Under the pieces are notes generated by a model. That model had not been told where the DNA came from and ran no database searches. It was given only the letters and a program-made list of their open reading frames with translations. The translations under genes and the position numbers were made by a program. A DNA stretch of 64,000 bases from Lentisphaeria bacterium UBA4640. Its GTDB lineage: Bacteria; Verrucomicrobiota; Lentisphaeria; Victivallales; UBA1829. This document shows, in pieces, positions 46,588 to 54,825 of the stretch (the first letter of the stretch is position 1; every line of letters starts with the position of its first letter). The stretch spans positions 68,376-132,375 of the forward strand of contig DHMO01000051.1 in assembly GCA_002405835.1 (NCBI GenBank), given 5' to 3'.

Positions 46588-47304
46588 TTGGAAATTTTCA
46601 TTGTGGCGGTGCTTGCGGCCGCATGGATGCAGAGCGTCATGAAGCTGACATTGCTGCCGCGTGCTCTCCGCTGGAGCATTCTTGCAATGGCGGCTGTGCC
46701 GGCGTTTCTGTGCAGAACAACGCTGATGCGGTTCAATCTGCATTCCATTGACCGTTTTCTTGCCAATGCGGAAAATCTGAAGGATTTCTGCGCGCTGGTT
46801 GTGGTTCAGGAGCTTCTTGCGCTGCTTGCGGGGCTGTCGCTGCTGAAAGAGCGGGAACTCGGGGAAAAGGTTCATCGCTGGAAATATCTGGCACTGCTGC
46901 CGTCGCTGCTTCTGCCTGTTGTTGTCATGTATCTGACGGTGCTTGGATTCAACCGGCTGGTGCGCTATGAATTCGATACGCTTCTCTGGTGGTCGACGGG
47001 CGGTTTTGTGTTTGTTTCCGCGCTTTCCTGTGAAGTCTGGGGAATGATTCACCCCACGGAACGCAAACGCGTTTCCGCCGCGCTTGCGGGAAGCTGGATG
47101 CTTGTTCTGCTCGCGATTTTTCTTCCGGCCTCGGCGGAGGGGAAACTTTCGCAGGGGGCAGACGGAACAAGTTTCGAACCGGGACGCGATTTCGCGGTTC
47201 TCGGCATTCTGACTCTGGTTGTTGCGCTTTCCGCGCTCGCATTTCAAATTTGCAGAAAAAGAAAGGAACAAATCAAAAAATGCGTTACATCACAGAAATC
47301 CTGA
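46588..47304 (+). CDS. hmuV: DUF2162-type multi-spanning membrane protein (HmuV-like)
   Basis: 238 aa with about six membrane helices (e.g. YLALLPSLLLPVVVMYLTVL). It resembles the DUF2162 protein found beside CobN-like HmuS in heme-uptake operons of Bacteroidetes; assignment rests mainly on topology and gene order. No ATG start: TTG at 46588 has AGGAG 7 nt upstream; TTG at 46582 is too close to it. Overlaps the next gene by 25 nt. Confidence 0.72.
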   Translation: MEIFIVAVLAAAWMQSVMKLTLLPRALRWSILAMAAVPAFLCRTTLMRFNLHSIDRFLANAENLKDFCALVVVQELLALLAGLSLLKERELGEKVHRWKYLALLPSLLLPVVVMYLTVLGFNRLVRYEFDTLLWWSTGGFVFVSALSCEVWGMIHPTERKRVSAALAGSWMLVLLAIFLPASAEGKLSQGADGTSFEPGRDFAVLGILTLVVALSALAFQICRKRKEQIKKCVTSQKS

Positions 47305-47888
47305 ACTGGGTATCCGCCAGTTTTATGCTGCCGGACATCGTCCTCCTGCTTGCCGCGATGATCTTCGCGCTTGTCGAGCTCGGCGGATTCTGCTCCATGT
47401 ATCTGCGGCTGCTTCAGCAGAGACGGAAGCGCGAGGAGATCATGAAGGAGATTCGCGCGGATCAGGAAATTTTTCCGGCAACTCTCGGGCATGGCGTTTT
47501 TGCGCGGCATTTGAGCGAACTTGCTCAGCTCAAATGGGATCCGGTGCACTGCGAGAAACGGATTTTCGATTTCTCGCAGACGTATGAACATGAACTCGAA
47601 CGCGCCCGTTTCATGACGAAGATCGGGCCGATGCTCGGTCTCATGGGAACGCTGATTCCGATGGGACCCGCGCTTGCGGGACTGGCGTCGGGCGACATCG
47701 CATCCATGGCTTACAATATGCAGATTGCATTCGGTACAACGGTCGTCGGCATTTTCGTCGCCGGAGTCGGACTGCTGCTCTATTCGGTCAAGCGTCACTG
47801 GTTCGCGGATGAAATCGCCGCGCTCCGCTATGCGCTTGACCTCAAGCTCAGAAGGGAGGCCGGCGATGCGCAGAACCGGGCGTTATGA
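47280..47888 (+). CDS. hmuU: MotA/TolQ/ExbB-family proton channel protein (HmuU-like)
   Basis: 202 aa, three membrane helices with a large cytoplasmic loop. The channel region KIGPMLGLMGTLIPMGPAL and the following helix AFGTTVVGIFVAGVGLLLYS match ExbB/TolQ. It should form the pentameric stator of a proton-driven motor in the inner membrane. AAAGGA precedes the ATG at 47280. Second gene of the operon; overlaps both neighbours. Confidence 0.88.
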   Translation: MRYITEILNWVSASFMLPDIVLLLAAMIFALVELGGFCSMYLRLLQQRRKREEIMKEIRADQEIFPATLGHGVFARHLSELAQLKWDPVHCEKRIFDFSQTYEHELERARFMTKIGPMLGLMGTLIPMGPALAGLASGDIASMAYNMQIAFGTTVVGIFVAGVGLLLYSVKRHWFADEIAALRYALDLKLRREAGDAQNRAL

Positions 47889-48207
47889 TGCGTTTTCCGC
47901 GGAGGATGACTGCGATCCGCTTTCCGGGCTGGTGAATCTTTTCGACGCCGCGATGGTGTTCGCTGTCGCGCTCATGGTGGCGTTTGTCATTCAGAGCCGC
48001 ATGACGGAGTTCCTGACCGCGCAGGATGTGACGTACGTCAAAAACGCGGGAAAGCCGGATATGGAAATCATTGTAAAGAAAGAGAACAAAATCTCCCGTT
48101 TCAAATCGGAAAAAACAACCGGTTCGGGGAAGGGCGAGCGCGTCGGGATCGCGTACCGTCTTGAAAACGGGGAAATCATTTACGTCCCGGAAGGAAAAAA
48201 CAAATGA
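47866..48207 (+). CDS. hmuT: DUF2149 protein with ExbD-like membrane helix (HmuT-like)
   Basis: 113 aa. Short cytoplasmic N-terminus, one membrane helix NLFDAAMVFAVALMVAFVI with an Asp at residue 27, then a small extracytoplasmic domain. The placement of Asp near the start of a single helix is the same as the proton-carrying Asp of ExbD/TolR/MotB, and the partner gene is an ExbB-type channel, so I read it as the ExbD-equivalent (inference). GGGAGG lies before the ATG at 47866. Overlaps hmuU by 23 nt and hmuS by 4 nt. Confidence 0.82.
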   Translation: MRRTGRYDAFSAEDDCDPLSGLVNLFDAAMVFAVALMVAFVIQSRMTEFLTAQDVTYVKNAGKPDMEIIVKKENKISRFKSEKTTGSGKGERVGIAYRLENGEIIYVPEGKNK

Positions 48208-51200
48208 AGCACAAAAAACTTATCGCCGGAGCCGCAATTCTTTTCGCCTTTGCCGCGGGCGTTTTCTGCTGGAACGGCATGTCGCCGACCCGGGTCGGCA
48301 TGGTCAATTACCCGGACTACATGCTGGCGGCGCAGCTGGACCAGGAGATCGGCAGATTCATTGACGTTGAGCCGGTCAAATGGAACGACAAGACCGATCC
48401 CGCCGTGCTCAAGCGCTACGATGTTCTTTACTTTTTCGGAATGGGGCTCCAGTTCAACGAGCGCCAGCAGGCGGCAATTGATGAGCTTGTCCGCCGCAAA
48501 AAGCCGCTTTACATCACTGCCTCCACCCGTGCGGAAACGAAACTCGACACGCTTCCGCCGGAACAGTCCAAACAGGTTCAGGCATACATGAGCGGCGGCG
48601 GAAAAGCTAATTTCAAGCGTCTGATGGATTACATGCGCCGGGTGATCGACGGAAAGTTCCTTTTTGCGGAAAAGGTTCTTCCGCCGAAAAAACTTCCGCG
48701 TTCCGCATTCTTTCATCCGAAAAAAGACGAGGAGACCGAACTGGCAACCTACGCGCAGTATCTTGCGTTTTACAAGAAACTGGGCAGATACAATCCGGAA
48801 AATCCGACGGTCTGCATTTTTTCCGGCAACGGCGGCGGAGACCTTGAAACGCTGGTCGATGCGCTTGAACGCAAAGGACTTAACGTCGTCGGAATCTCCG
48901 GCATGATGGAACGCATCAGACTGCTGGAAGCGGTCAAGCCTTCGTTGATTATCTACCAGCCGCATGGACGTCTTTCGATGAACGATCCCGATGCGATGCT
49001 TGCGGCGCTGAAACGTCTGAACATTCCGGTCTATTGTCCGATTAAAGTCAGCCAGCCGTATGAAGAGTATCTGCGCGACCAGCGCGGCATGACGGGCGGA
49101 ATGCTCAGCCAGAGCGTCATCATGCCCGAGCTCGACGGCGGCGCGGTTCCGTTCGTGCTTTCCGCGCTTTTCCCGAACCGGCGCGGGCTGATGGAGTTCC
49201 GGATGATTCCGGACCGGCTCGAACGTTTCGCTTCGATGGTGCGCAAGACGGTTGATCTGAAGCGCAAGCCGAACGCGGAAAAGAAGATTGCGATCATCTA
49301 CTACAAGGGTCCCGGACAGAACGCGCTGAATGCCGCCGGTCTGGAAGTCGGCGATTCGCTTCTGAACACGCTGAAATATCTGAAGAGTCAGGGTTTCACA
49401 ACCGGCGACTTGCCGGCGACTCCGCAGGAACTGAACCGGAAAATCCAGGAAAACGCCGCAGTTTTCGGGACCTATGCGAAGGGTGCGGCCGAGAGATTCA
49501 TTCAGACTGCGCGTGTTGAACTCATTCCGCCGGAAGAGTACCTTTCCTGGATCCGCAAGAGCATGCCGGAGGAACTTTATGCGGAAGTGGAAAAACAGAA
49601 CGGTCCTGTTCCCGGCAATTATTTCACCGTGGAAAAAGACGGCAAAAAGTGCATGGCGCTCGGGATGCTGCGGTTCGGCAATATCGTGATTCTGCCGCAG
49701 GGACTTCCCGCGGTCGGCGACGATACGAACAAGATTGTTCACGGCGTCAAGCAGGCGCCCGCGCACACCTATATTGCAACGTATCTCTGGATTCGCCACA
49801 AATTCGGAGCGGATGCACTGATGCATTTCGGCACGCACGGAAGCCTGGAGTTCACCCCGTGGAAGCAGATTGCGCTTTCCAGCTTCGACTGGCCGGATGT
49901 GCTGATCGGCGATTTGCCGCATTACTATCTTTACGTCATCAACAACATCGGCGAAGCGCTGATTGCGAAACGCCGTTCCTACGCCACGATGGTAAGTCAC
50001 TTGACTGCGCCGTTCATGAATGCGGGAAGCTACGGGAAACTGCATGAGATCGAAGAGAAAATCGAGGCGTATGAAGCCGCGGAATCCGCAATGCTCAAGG
50101 ATGAATACCGCAAATCGATCATTGCAATGTCCGTGAAGGAAAATCTGCATATCGATCTCAAACTTTCCGCAGATTTCGCAAAGGGCGTATTGAACCGCGA
50201 AGATCTGACGCGGCTGCACGGATACCTGCACGAGATTGAAGACAGCAAGGTCAATCGCGGAGTTTATGTTATCGGGCGTCCTTACTCCAAAGAGGAGGCG
50301 GACGAGACGGCGCGTCTGATGATGGTCGACGTCATTGCAGATCAGCTTTTCAAAACCGATCTGGCAAAGAAAAAGGTTCAGGAGAAAGACCGCGACGACA
50401 TTGTCTTTTTCAAGAAAAACTATCTTGATCCCGCCGGAGCGATGATCGCGGAGGAGTTCCGGAATCCGAAATCCATCGGAGCAGTCGTTCCGGAGGAAAT
50501 GCCCTCAAAGGAACGGCGCGGAATGAGGCCCGCTATGAACGGACGCATGAACCGTGCTCCGCGCGCCGCAAAACCGAAACTTACCGCAATGGCGGAAGCT
50601 CACCGGATGCGCCGGGCGCTGATTGATTCGACGCGGGCGGAGCTGGAATCCGTCGTGAATGCATTTTCCGGCGGTTACCTGTACCCGTCTCCCGGCGGTG
50701 ACCCGGTCGGCAATCCGGATACGGTCCCGACTGGACGCAATCTTTACGGCATTGATCCGGAACGCACCCCGACACGCGAAAGCTATGCGGTCGGCCGCAA
50801 ACTCGGGCAGGCACTGATCGAAGCCAAACTCAGGAAAACCGGAAAGTATCCGAAGAAGGCTGCATTCACCCTCTGGGGCGGCGAATTCATCCGCGGGCAG
50901 GGGACGAATATCGGGGAAATCTTCTTCCTGCTCGGCGTGGAACCTGTCTGGGATTCGCGCGGACGCGTCCAGGATGTCCGTCTTATTCCGGATTCGGAAC
51001 TGAAGCGTCCGCGCATTGACGTGCTCGTTCAGACCTCCGGACAGTTCCGCGGGGCGGCAACCAGCCGGATGCGTCTTATCGACAAGGCTGTCAAACTTGC
51101 GGCGGAAGCTCCCGCCGGAGAATTCGGAAACTATGTCCGCGAGGGCTCCGATACGGCTGTGCGCACGATGATTGAAGGCGGAATGTCGCCTGAACAGGCG

Positions 51201-52256
51201 CGTTCTCTGCGCAACGCCCGTATCTTCGGCGGCGTCAACGGAAATTTCGGAACCGGCGTCACCGGGCTTGTGCAGGCGGGAGACCGCTGGGAGGACAGCA
51301 AGGTCATTGCCGATCTTTACCTCAACAACATGGGCGCTCTCTACACCGATGAGCACTGGGGCGAATCCATTCCGGGCGTTTTCCGTGCCGCCATGCAGAA
51401 CACCGACACGGTCATTCAGCCGCGTTCCTCCAACTCCTGGGGACCGCTCTCGCTTGACCATGTCTACGAGTTCATGGGCGGAGTCAATCTTGCAATCCGG
51501 AATGTGACGGGCAAAGAACCGGATGCGTATTTCAACGATCTCCGCACGCCGGGCCGCGCAAAAATCCAGGATGCGGAGGAGGCCGCCATGGTTGAAGCCC
51601 GCAGTACCGTTCTGAACCCGAAATACATCCGCGAAATGATGAAGGAGGGACCCGGAGCCGCCGGAACGTTTGCAGAGGTCTTCCGCAACAGCTACGGCTG
51701 GAAAGTCATGAAGCCTGAGATGCTTAAAGATCATCTGTTCGATGAGTTCAAAGCGGTATATATCGACGACAAGCTGAAGCTGAACATGCGCGAGTATTTT
51801 GAAAAGAAAAATCCCGCCGCGCTTCAGGAGATGACAGCCGTTCTCATGGAAACCGCCCGGAAAGGACTCTGGAAAACGGATGCCGCAACCCTGAAACAGA
51901 TTGCTCAGGTTCATGCCGAACTCGTCAGAAAATTCGGTCCGGGGTGCAGCGGCTTTGTCTGCAACAACGCGAAGCTCCGCGAATTCATTGCGCAGAATCT
52001 CGCCGATCAGCCGCTGAAGCAGGAGTACTCCAGGCAGATCGACCGTGTACGCACTCCCTCCAGTTCTTCCGCGCAGGCAAAGGACAAAAAGGAGAATGTC
52101 GAGGGAATGACCCTGAAGAAGCAGGAGATTATCCGTCCGGACGAGGAAAAGACGCCCGTCAGCAAGCGGACAATGTTTTTCCTGGTTCTCGCCCTTGTCG
52201 CAATCGCTCTGATCGCCTTCCGCTTCGGACGCAAACGCGATGAGGAGGAAAAGTAA
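48204..52256 (+). CDS. hmuS: Membrane-anchored CobN-like chelatase HmuS (heme iron extraction)
   Basis: 1350 aa. CobN/magnesium-chelatase H-subunit fold: FGTHGSLEFTPWKQIALSS near residue 542, NNIGEALIAKRRSYATMVSH, GRNLYGIDPERTPT, LWGGEFIRGQGTNIGEIFFL, RPRIDVLVQTSGQFRG. Unlike cobalt chelatase CobN it has an N-terminal signal/anchor helix (about 7-24) and a C-terminal membrane helix (about 1322-1342, then a charged tail), as in HmuS of Bacteroidetes heme operons, where it has been proposed to pull iron out of heme. No cobalamin-pathway genes are nearby. ATGA overlap with hmuT; last gene of the operon. Confidence 0.87.
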   Translation: MKHKKLIAGAAILFAFAAGVFCWNGMSPTRVGMVNYPDYMLAAQLDQEIGRFIDVEPVKWNDKTDPAVLKRYDVLYFFGMGLQFNERQQAAIDELVRRKKPLYITASTRAETKLDTLPPEQSKQVQAYMSGGGKANFKRLMDYMRRVIDGKFLFAEKVLPPKKLPRSAFFHPKKDEETELATYAQYLAFYKKLGRYNPENPTVCIFSGNGGGDLETLVDALERKGLNVVGISGMMERIRLLEAVKPSLIIYQPHGRLSMNDPDAMLAALKRLNIPVYCPIKVSQPYEEYLRDQRGMTGGMLSQSVIMPELDGGAVPFVLSALFPNRRGLMEFRMIPDRLERFASMVRKTVDLKRKPNAEKKIAIIYYKGPGQNALNAAGLEVGDSLLNTLKYLKSQGFTTGDLPATPQELNRKIQENAAVFGTYAKGAAERFIQTARVELIPPEEYLSWIRKSMPEELYAEVEKQNGPVPGNYFTVEKDGKKCMALGMLRFGNIVILPQGLPAVGDDTNKIVHGVKQAPAHTYIATYLWIRHKFGADALMHFGTHGSLEFTPWKQIALSSFDWPDVLIGDLPHYYLYVINNIGEALIAKRRSYATMVSHLTAPFMNAGSYGKLHEIEEKIEAYEAAESAMLKDEYRKSIIAMSVKENLHIDLKLSADFAKGVLNREDLTRLHGYLHEIEDSKVNRGVYVIGRPYSKEEADETARLMMVDVIADQLFKTDLAKKKVQEKDRDDIVFFKKNYLDPAGAMIAEEFRNPKSIGAVVPEEMPSKERRGMRPAMNGRMNRAPRAAKPKLTAMAEAHRMRRALIDSTRAELESVVNAFSGGYLYPSPGGDPVGNPDTVPTGRNLYGIDPERTPTRESYAVGRKLGQALIEAKLRKTGKYPKKAAFTLWGGEFIRGQGTNIGEIFFLLGVEPVWDSRGRVQDVRLIPDSELKRPRIDVLVQTSGQFRGAATSRMRLIDKAVKLAAEAPAGEFGNYVREGSDTAVRTMIEGGMSPEQARSLRNARIFGGVNGNFGTGVTGLVQAGDRWEDSKVIADLYLNNMGALYTDEHWGESIPGVFRAAMQNTDTVIQPRSSNSWGPLSLDHVYEFMGGVNLAIRNVTGKEPDAYFNDLRTPGRAKIQDAEEAAMVEARSTVLNPKYIREMMKEGPGAAGTFAEVFRNSYGWKVMKPEMLKDHLFDEFKAVYIDDKLKLNMREYFEKKNPAALQEMTAVLMETARKGLWKTDAATLKQIAQVHAELVRKFGPGCSGFVCNNAKLREFIAQNLADQPLKQEYSRQIDRVRTPSSSSAQAKDKKENVEGMTLKKQEIIRPDEEKTPVSKRTMFFLVLALVAIALIAFRFGRKRDEEEK

Positions 52257-52282
52257 CGGAGAACGACCGGAACGCATCGGCA

Positions 52283-52345
52283 CAAGTCTAAAAATTAGAC
52301 AAGCCTAATTTTTAGACTTGAAAATGCCGCTGTACGGTGTATATT
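52283..52345 (+). promoter_or_regulatory. Iron-box promoter with a 38-bp perfect palindrome
   Basis: Arms 52283-52298 and 52305-52320 (16 bp each, perfect) flank ACAAGC. The centre TTAGACAAGCCTAA (52295-52308) is a TTAG-N6-CTAA iron box; the right arm runs into TTGAAA (52318-52323), 16 bp before TATATT (52340-52345). Geometry is identical to the 46.4-kb promoter. Confidence 0.82.
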
Positions 52346-52358
52346 ACAGAGAAAACCA

Positions 52359-52429
52359 ACAGGAGCAGTCGCTAAGTCCTTTGTCCTGAATATGTTAAGG
52401 AAGAGACAGGATCCGGGTGACTGCTCTGT
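52359..52429 (+). promoter_or_regulatory. Structured 5' leader of the iron-linked pseudopilin
   Basis: Outer stem ACAGGAGCAGTC (52359-52370) with GACTGCTCTGT (52419-52429, one bulge) encloses an inner pairing TCCTG/CAGGA (52384-52388 with 52407-52411). It begins within about 10-15 nt of the expected transcript start and lies before the coding region at 52480. Confidence 0.5.
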
Positions 52430-52479
52430 AAAACGACCAGCAAAACACAACAAAACAACCTTTGAAAGGCAGATTCACC

Positions 52480-53358
52480 ATGAACTCTCACTTCGTCGGC
52501 AGAAACATTTCCCGTTTCCCATCCCCCGTTTCATCTTTCAAGCGGAGACCAAGAAGATTCACGCTTATAGAACTTCTTGTGGTAATTGCGATCATAGCAA
52601 TCCTTGCCGGTATGCTCCTTCCCGCACTGGGGGCGGCTCGGAATAAAGGAGTTGCGGTCAGCTGCATGGCGCGGTTGAAACAGATCGGGACCGCGCTTCA
52701 GCTTTATTCCGCGGATTTCGAATACGTATGTCCGGCGCGCGAGTACCTGATGGGCGGCGCGGGGAAATACTGGTGCGGAATGGGGCTGCCGAAGGAGGGG
52801 GGAAAAGATGTGATCGACTTCACCGCAGACGGGTATCTTTCCTCTTATCTCAAGAAGGCGGGAATTGGCGCGTCGGTCATGCAGGAACGCTCCAGCAACG
52901 TGTTTATCTGTCCGGACGCCTCCGTGGAAATGATGCTGAACGGACAAAGTGTCGCCAAAGCAAACGGCGGCGGCTACGCAATCAATTCGATTGTCCACCG
53001 CACGCCGGCGATGTACGGAACCACGCTTTCCTCCGGGAAATATGCGCCGGTCCGTCCGGGAAAAATCAAACGCCCTTCCTCCGTGGCAAGCATCGGTGAC
53101 TCGGCAACGGTATCGTCAGCGGGAGAGCTTGCGGTCAACAACCTCCTGAGCTGCAACAAAACACATTTCCGGCATGCAAAGAAGGCGAACGTGGTGTGGG
53201 TTGACGGCCACGCATCGGCAAATTCCGGATTTTATCATGCAAGTGCGAGCACAATGGGCAACGCGAATGCGTCTGTCGAGCATGGAATCGGCTGTCTGAA
53301 TGCAAGTTCCGATGACGACGGCGACGCCTCCCGTGACCTTTACGGCGTGCGGGAATGA
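52480..53358 (+). CDS. Prepilin-type protein (HX9DG class), iron-linked module 3
   Basis: 292 aa. Basic leader ending RRPRR, then FTLIELLVVIAIIAILAGM (Arg before the mature Phe) and HAKKANVVWVDGHAS, an exact H-X9-DG. The last 70 residues are rich in His, Ser and Asp (HFRH, FYHAS, SSDDDGDAS), which could bind metal or heme. ATG at 52480 is preceded by AAAGG. It stands behind an iron-box promoter, directly downstream of the Hmu operon, and is 13 nt from the next small gene: unlike modules 1 and 2 its context is metal uptake, not glycan breakdown. Confidence 0.9.
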   Translation: MNSHFVGRNISRFPSPVSSFKRRPRRFTLIELLVVIAIIAILAGMLLPALGAARNKGVAVSCMARLKQIGTALQLYSADFEYVCPAREYLMGGAGKYWCGMGLPKEGGKDVIDFTADGYLSSYLKKAGIGASVMQERSSNVFICPDASVEMMLNGQSVAKANGGGYAINSIVHRTPAMYGTTLSSGKYAPVRPGKIKRPSSVASIGDSATVSSAGELAVNNLLSCNKTHFRHAKKANVVWVDGHASANSGFYHASASTMGNANASVEHGIGCLNASSDDDGDASRDLYGVRE

Positions 53359-53371
53359 GGAGGAGTGAACA

Positions 53372-53824
53372 ATGAAGAAGAAACTGTTTATTCTTGTTGT
53401 AATTGTTCTCGGCGTCTGCGGTGTTGTCTGGGCGAACAGCGGAACGCGCGTGAACGCCGCAAACATTCAGAGCGAACTTCCCGCGTCCGCAAGCGAACAG
53501 CAGGAGCTTGCCGCATTGATTTCAACGATGCTGCGGGTCTATCAGAACGAGGGACCTGCGGCGCTGGAACGGTTTTTCCCGCTCTCTCCGGAAGAGCGGG
53601 AAATCATGAAAGCCGAGAGCGGAACCGACCCTGTGGAAAATTCTCTGGCGGTTCTGCGGAAACAGGGGCGGCGGATATCAATGGAGGATATCCGCTGTTA
53701 TGAAGCCAGCGATTCGAAAAGAACCTTTTTTGTTACCGGAAGTTTGAACGGAGAACAGAAAATAAAAATCGGATTGCGGAAGTTCCCGCAGGGATACGGC
53801 ATTCTCGGCATTACGGAACTTTGA
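53372..53824 (+). CDS. Small secreted protein of unknown function
   Basis: 150 aa, not recognised. Signal sequence MKKKLFILVVIVLGVCGVVW followed by ANSG; the rest is a helical first half and a strand-rich second half (TFFVTGSLNGEQKIKIGLRK). No lipobox. GGAGGAG lies 6 nt before the ATG and the gene follows the iron-linked pseudopilin by 13 nt, so it shares the iron-box promoter and may be its partner. Confidence 0.8.
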   Translation: MKKKLFILVVIVLGVCGVVWANSGTRVNAANIQSELPASASEQQELAALISTMLRVYQNEGPAALERFFPLSPEEREIMKAESGTDPVENSLAVLRKQGRRISMEDIRCYEASDSKRTFFVTGSLNGEQKIKIGLRKFPQGYGILGITEL

Positions 53825-53836
53825 GATAAAAAAAAT

Positions 53837-53863
53837 CCTCTTCCCTTTTTTGCAGGGAAGAGG
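53837..53863 (-). terminator. Bidirectional terminator
   Basis: CCTCTTCCC / GGGAAGAGG stem between convergent genes. On the minus strand it is followed by ATTTTTTTT, ending the FMN-binding-protein gene; on the plus strand the T-rich loop gives weaker support. Confidence 0.82.
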
Positions 53864-53879
53864 TGAGGCGGAAACGGGA

Positions 53880-54812
53880 TTATTTTCCTGTTTCCGCTTT
53901 TTTGATTGTCGCAATGCGTTCCTGAACGGCGGCAAGCGCCTTTTCCTGCTCCTGGTTATGCGGCGGAACGGTCTGGAGCATCCGTTCGTAATTTTCGAGA
54001 ATCGCGGCTTTTAGCTTCTGCAGGAGCTCATCGGACGGATTCGCGCGGTACTGTTCCGCGAGAATATCGACTTTGCTTTTCGTCCGTCCGGGATGCTGGA
54101 AGAACATCAGATTGTTCTTTTTTGCGAACTGCATCGCCGCATCTTTCCCTTTGGTCGCCGCGATCAGACGCAGTTCCAGCTCTTCATTTTTGCGCGTTTG
54201 AAGCTGAGTCAGCAGACGTTTGCTTCCGTTGACGATATTTTTGAGCATCGCTTCTCTGCGGAGTAGCATCTGCAGTTCGTCCGAATGATCGGCTTTTTCC
54301 ACCGGAGCCTGCGCATTTTTTGTGTGCGCTTCCGCGAGGTTGCGGACTCCTTCGCTGATTGCGGTTGAGCTGTAGGTCGCACGGGTGACGGCGTCGACTT
54401 CGAAATCTGCGGCTTCCTTCAACGTTTTTCCGTTCCAGCTCCGGAAGAATCCCGCTTTGATGACCCTGCGCATGAATGAACGGGTCTCTTTGTTTTTTCC
54501 GAGCAGAACTCCGGCGATCTTTCCGTCCGTACCGACAGCGACGGCGACTTCCACGGTTCCGGCATAGCCCATGACGCGTTCACTGTCTTTGGCCGTTTCC
54601 AGGTAAAGAGTTCCGAGCTCTTTTCCATCCTTGTCCTTGATCCGGTAGGTGTACGGAGTCTTCTGCTCCAGCGTCTGATACGCGGGAAAACAGGCTTTCA
54701 GCTGTTCATTGAAACGGGCGAGTTCCTGTTCCCCTTCTGCGTTCAGAATTGCGGTTGTTCCTGCCGCAGTCACGAGCGCGGAAAGCAGCACGGCGGTAAG
54801 TTTTCGGTTCAT
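53880..54812 (-). CDS. Exported FMN-binding-domain protein
   Basis: 310 aa. Signal peptide, then an FMN-binding domain (about 50-160) of the RnfG/NqrC type, in which an ApbE-type transferase attaches FMN to Thr in a [ST]GAT site. Here the site reads DAVTRATYSSTAI: Arg replaces Gly, with Thr146 the acceptor candidate. The C-terminal ~140 residues are helical, coiled-coil-like and Lys/Gln rich. Two iron boxes flank its promoter, so an envelope electron-transfer role in iron uptake (ferric or heme-iron reduction) is likely but inferred. Own promoter and terminator. Confidence 0.85.
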   Translation of the reverse strand: MNRKLTAVLLSALVTAAGTTAILNAEGEQELARFNEQLKACFPAYQTLEQKTPYTYRIKDKDGKELGTLYLETAKDSERVMGYAGTVEVAVAVGTDGKIAGVLLGKNKETRSFMRRVIKAGFFRSWNGKTLKEAADFEVDAVTRATYSSTAISEGVRNLAEAHTKNAQAPVEKADHSDELQMLLRREAMLKNIVNGSKRLLTQLQTRKNEELELRLIAATKGKDAAMQFAKKNNLMFFQHPGRTKSKVDILAEQYRANPSDELLQKLKAAILENYERMLQTVPPHNQEQEKALAAVQERIATIKKAETGK

Positions 54813-54825
54813 CTGTCTTCTCCTG

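Noticed and set aside
48204..52256. Cobaltochelatase CobN for cobalamin synthesis
   Set aside because: It has two membrane anchors, ExbB/DUF2149/DUF2162 partners and iron boxes, and no cob genes nearby. This fits HmuS better, although the reaction is not shown by sequence alone.
52283..52320. Fur box
   Set aside because: The Fur pattern GATAATnATTATC is absent. The TTAG-N6-CTAA core shared by five sites resembles DtxR/IdeR boxes instead.
52392..52646. Small plus-strand frame before the iron-linked pseudopilin
   Set aside because: It lies in the structured leader and overlaps the pseudopilin start in another frame; its product has no features of a real protein.
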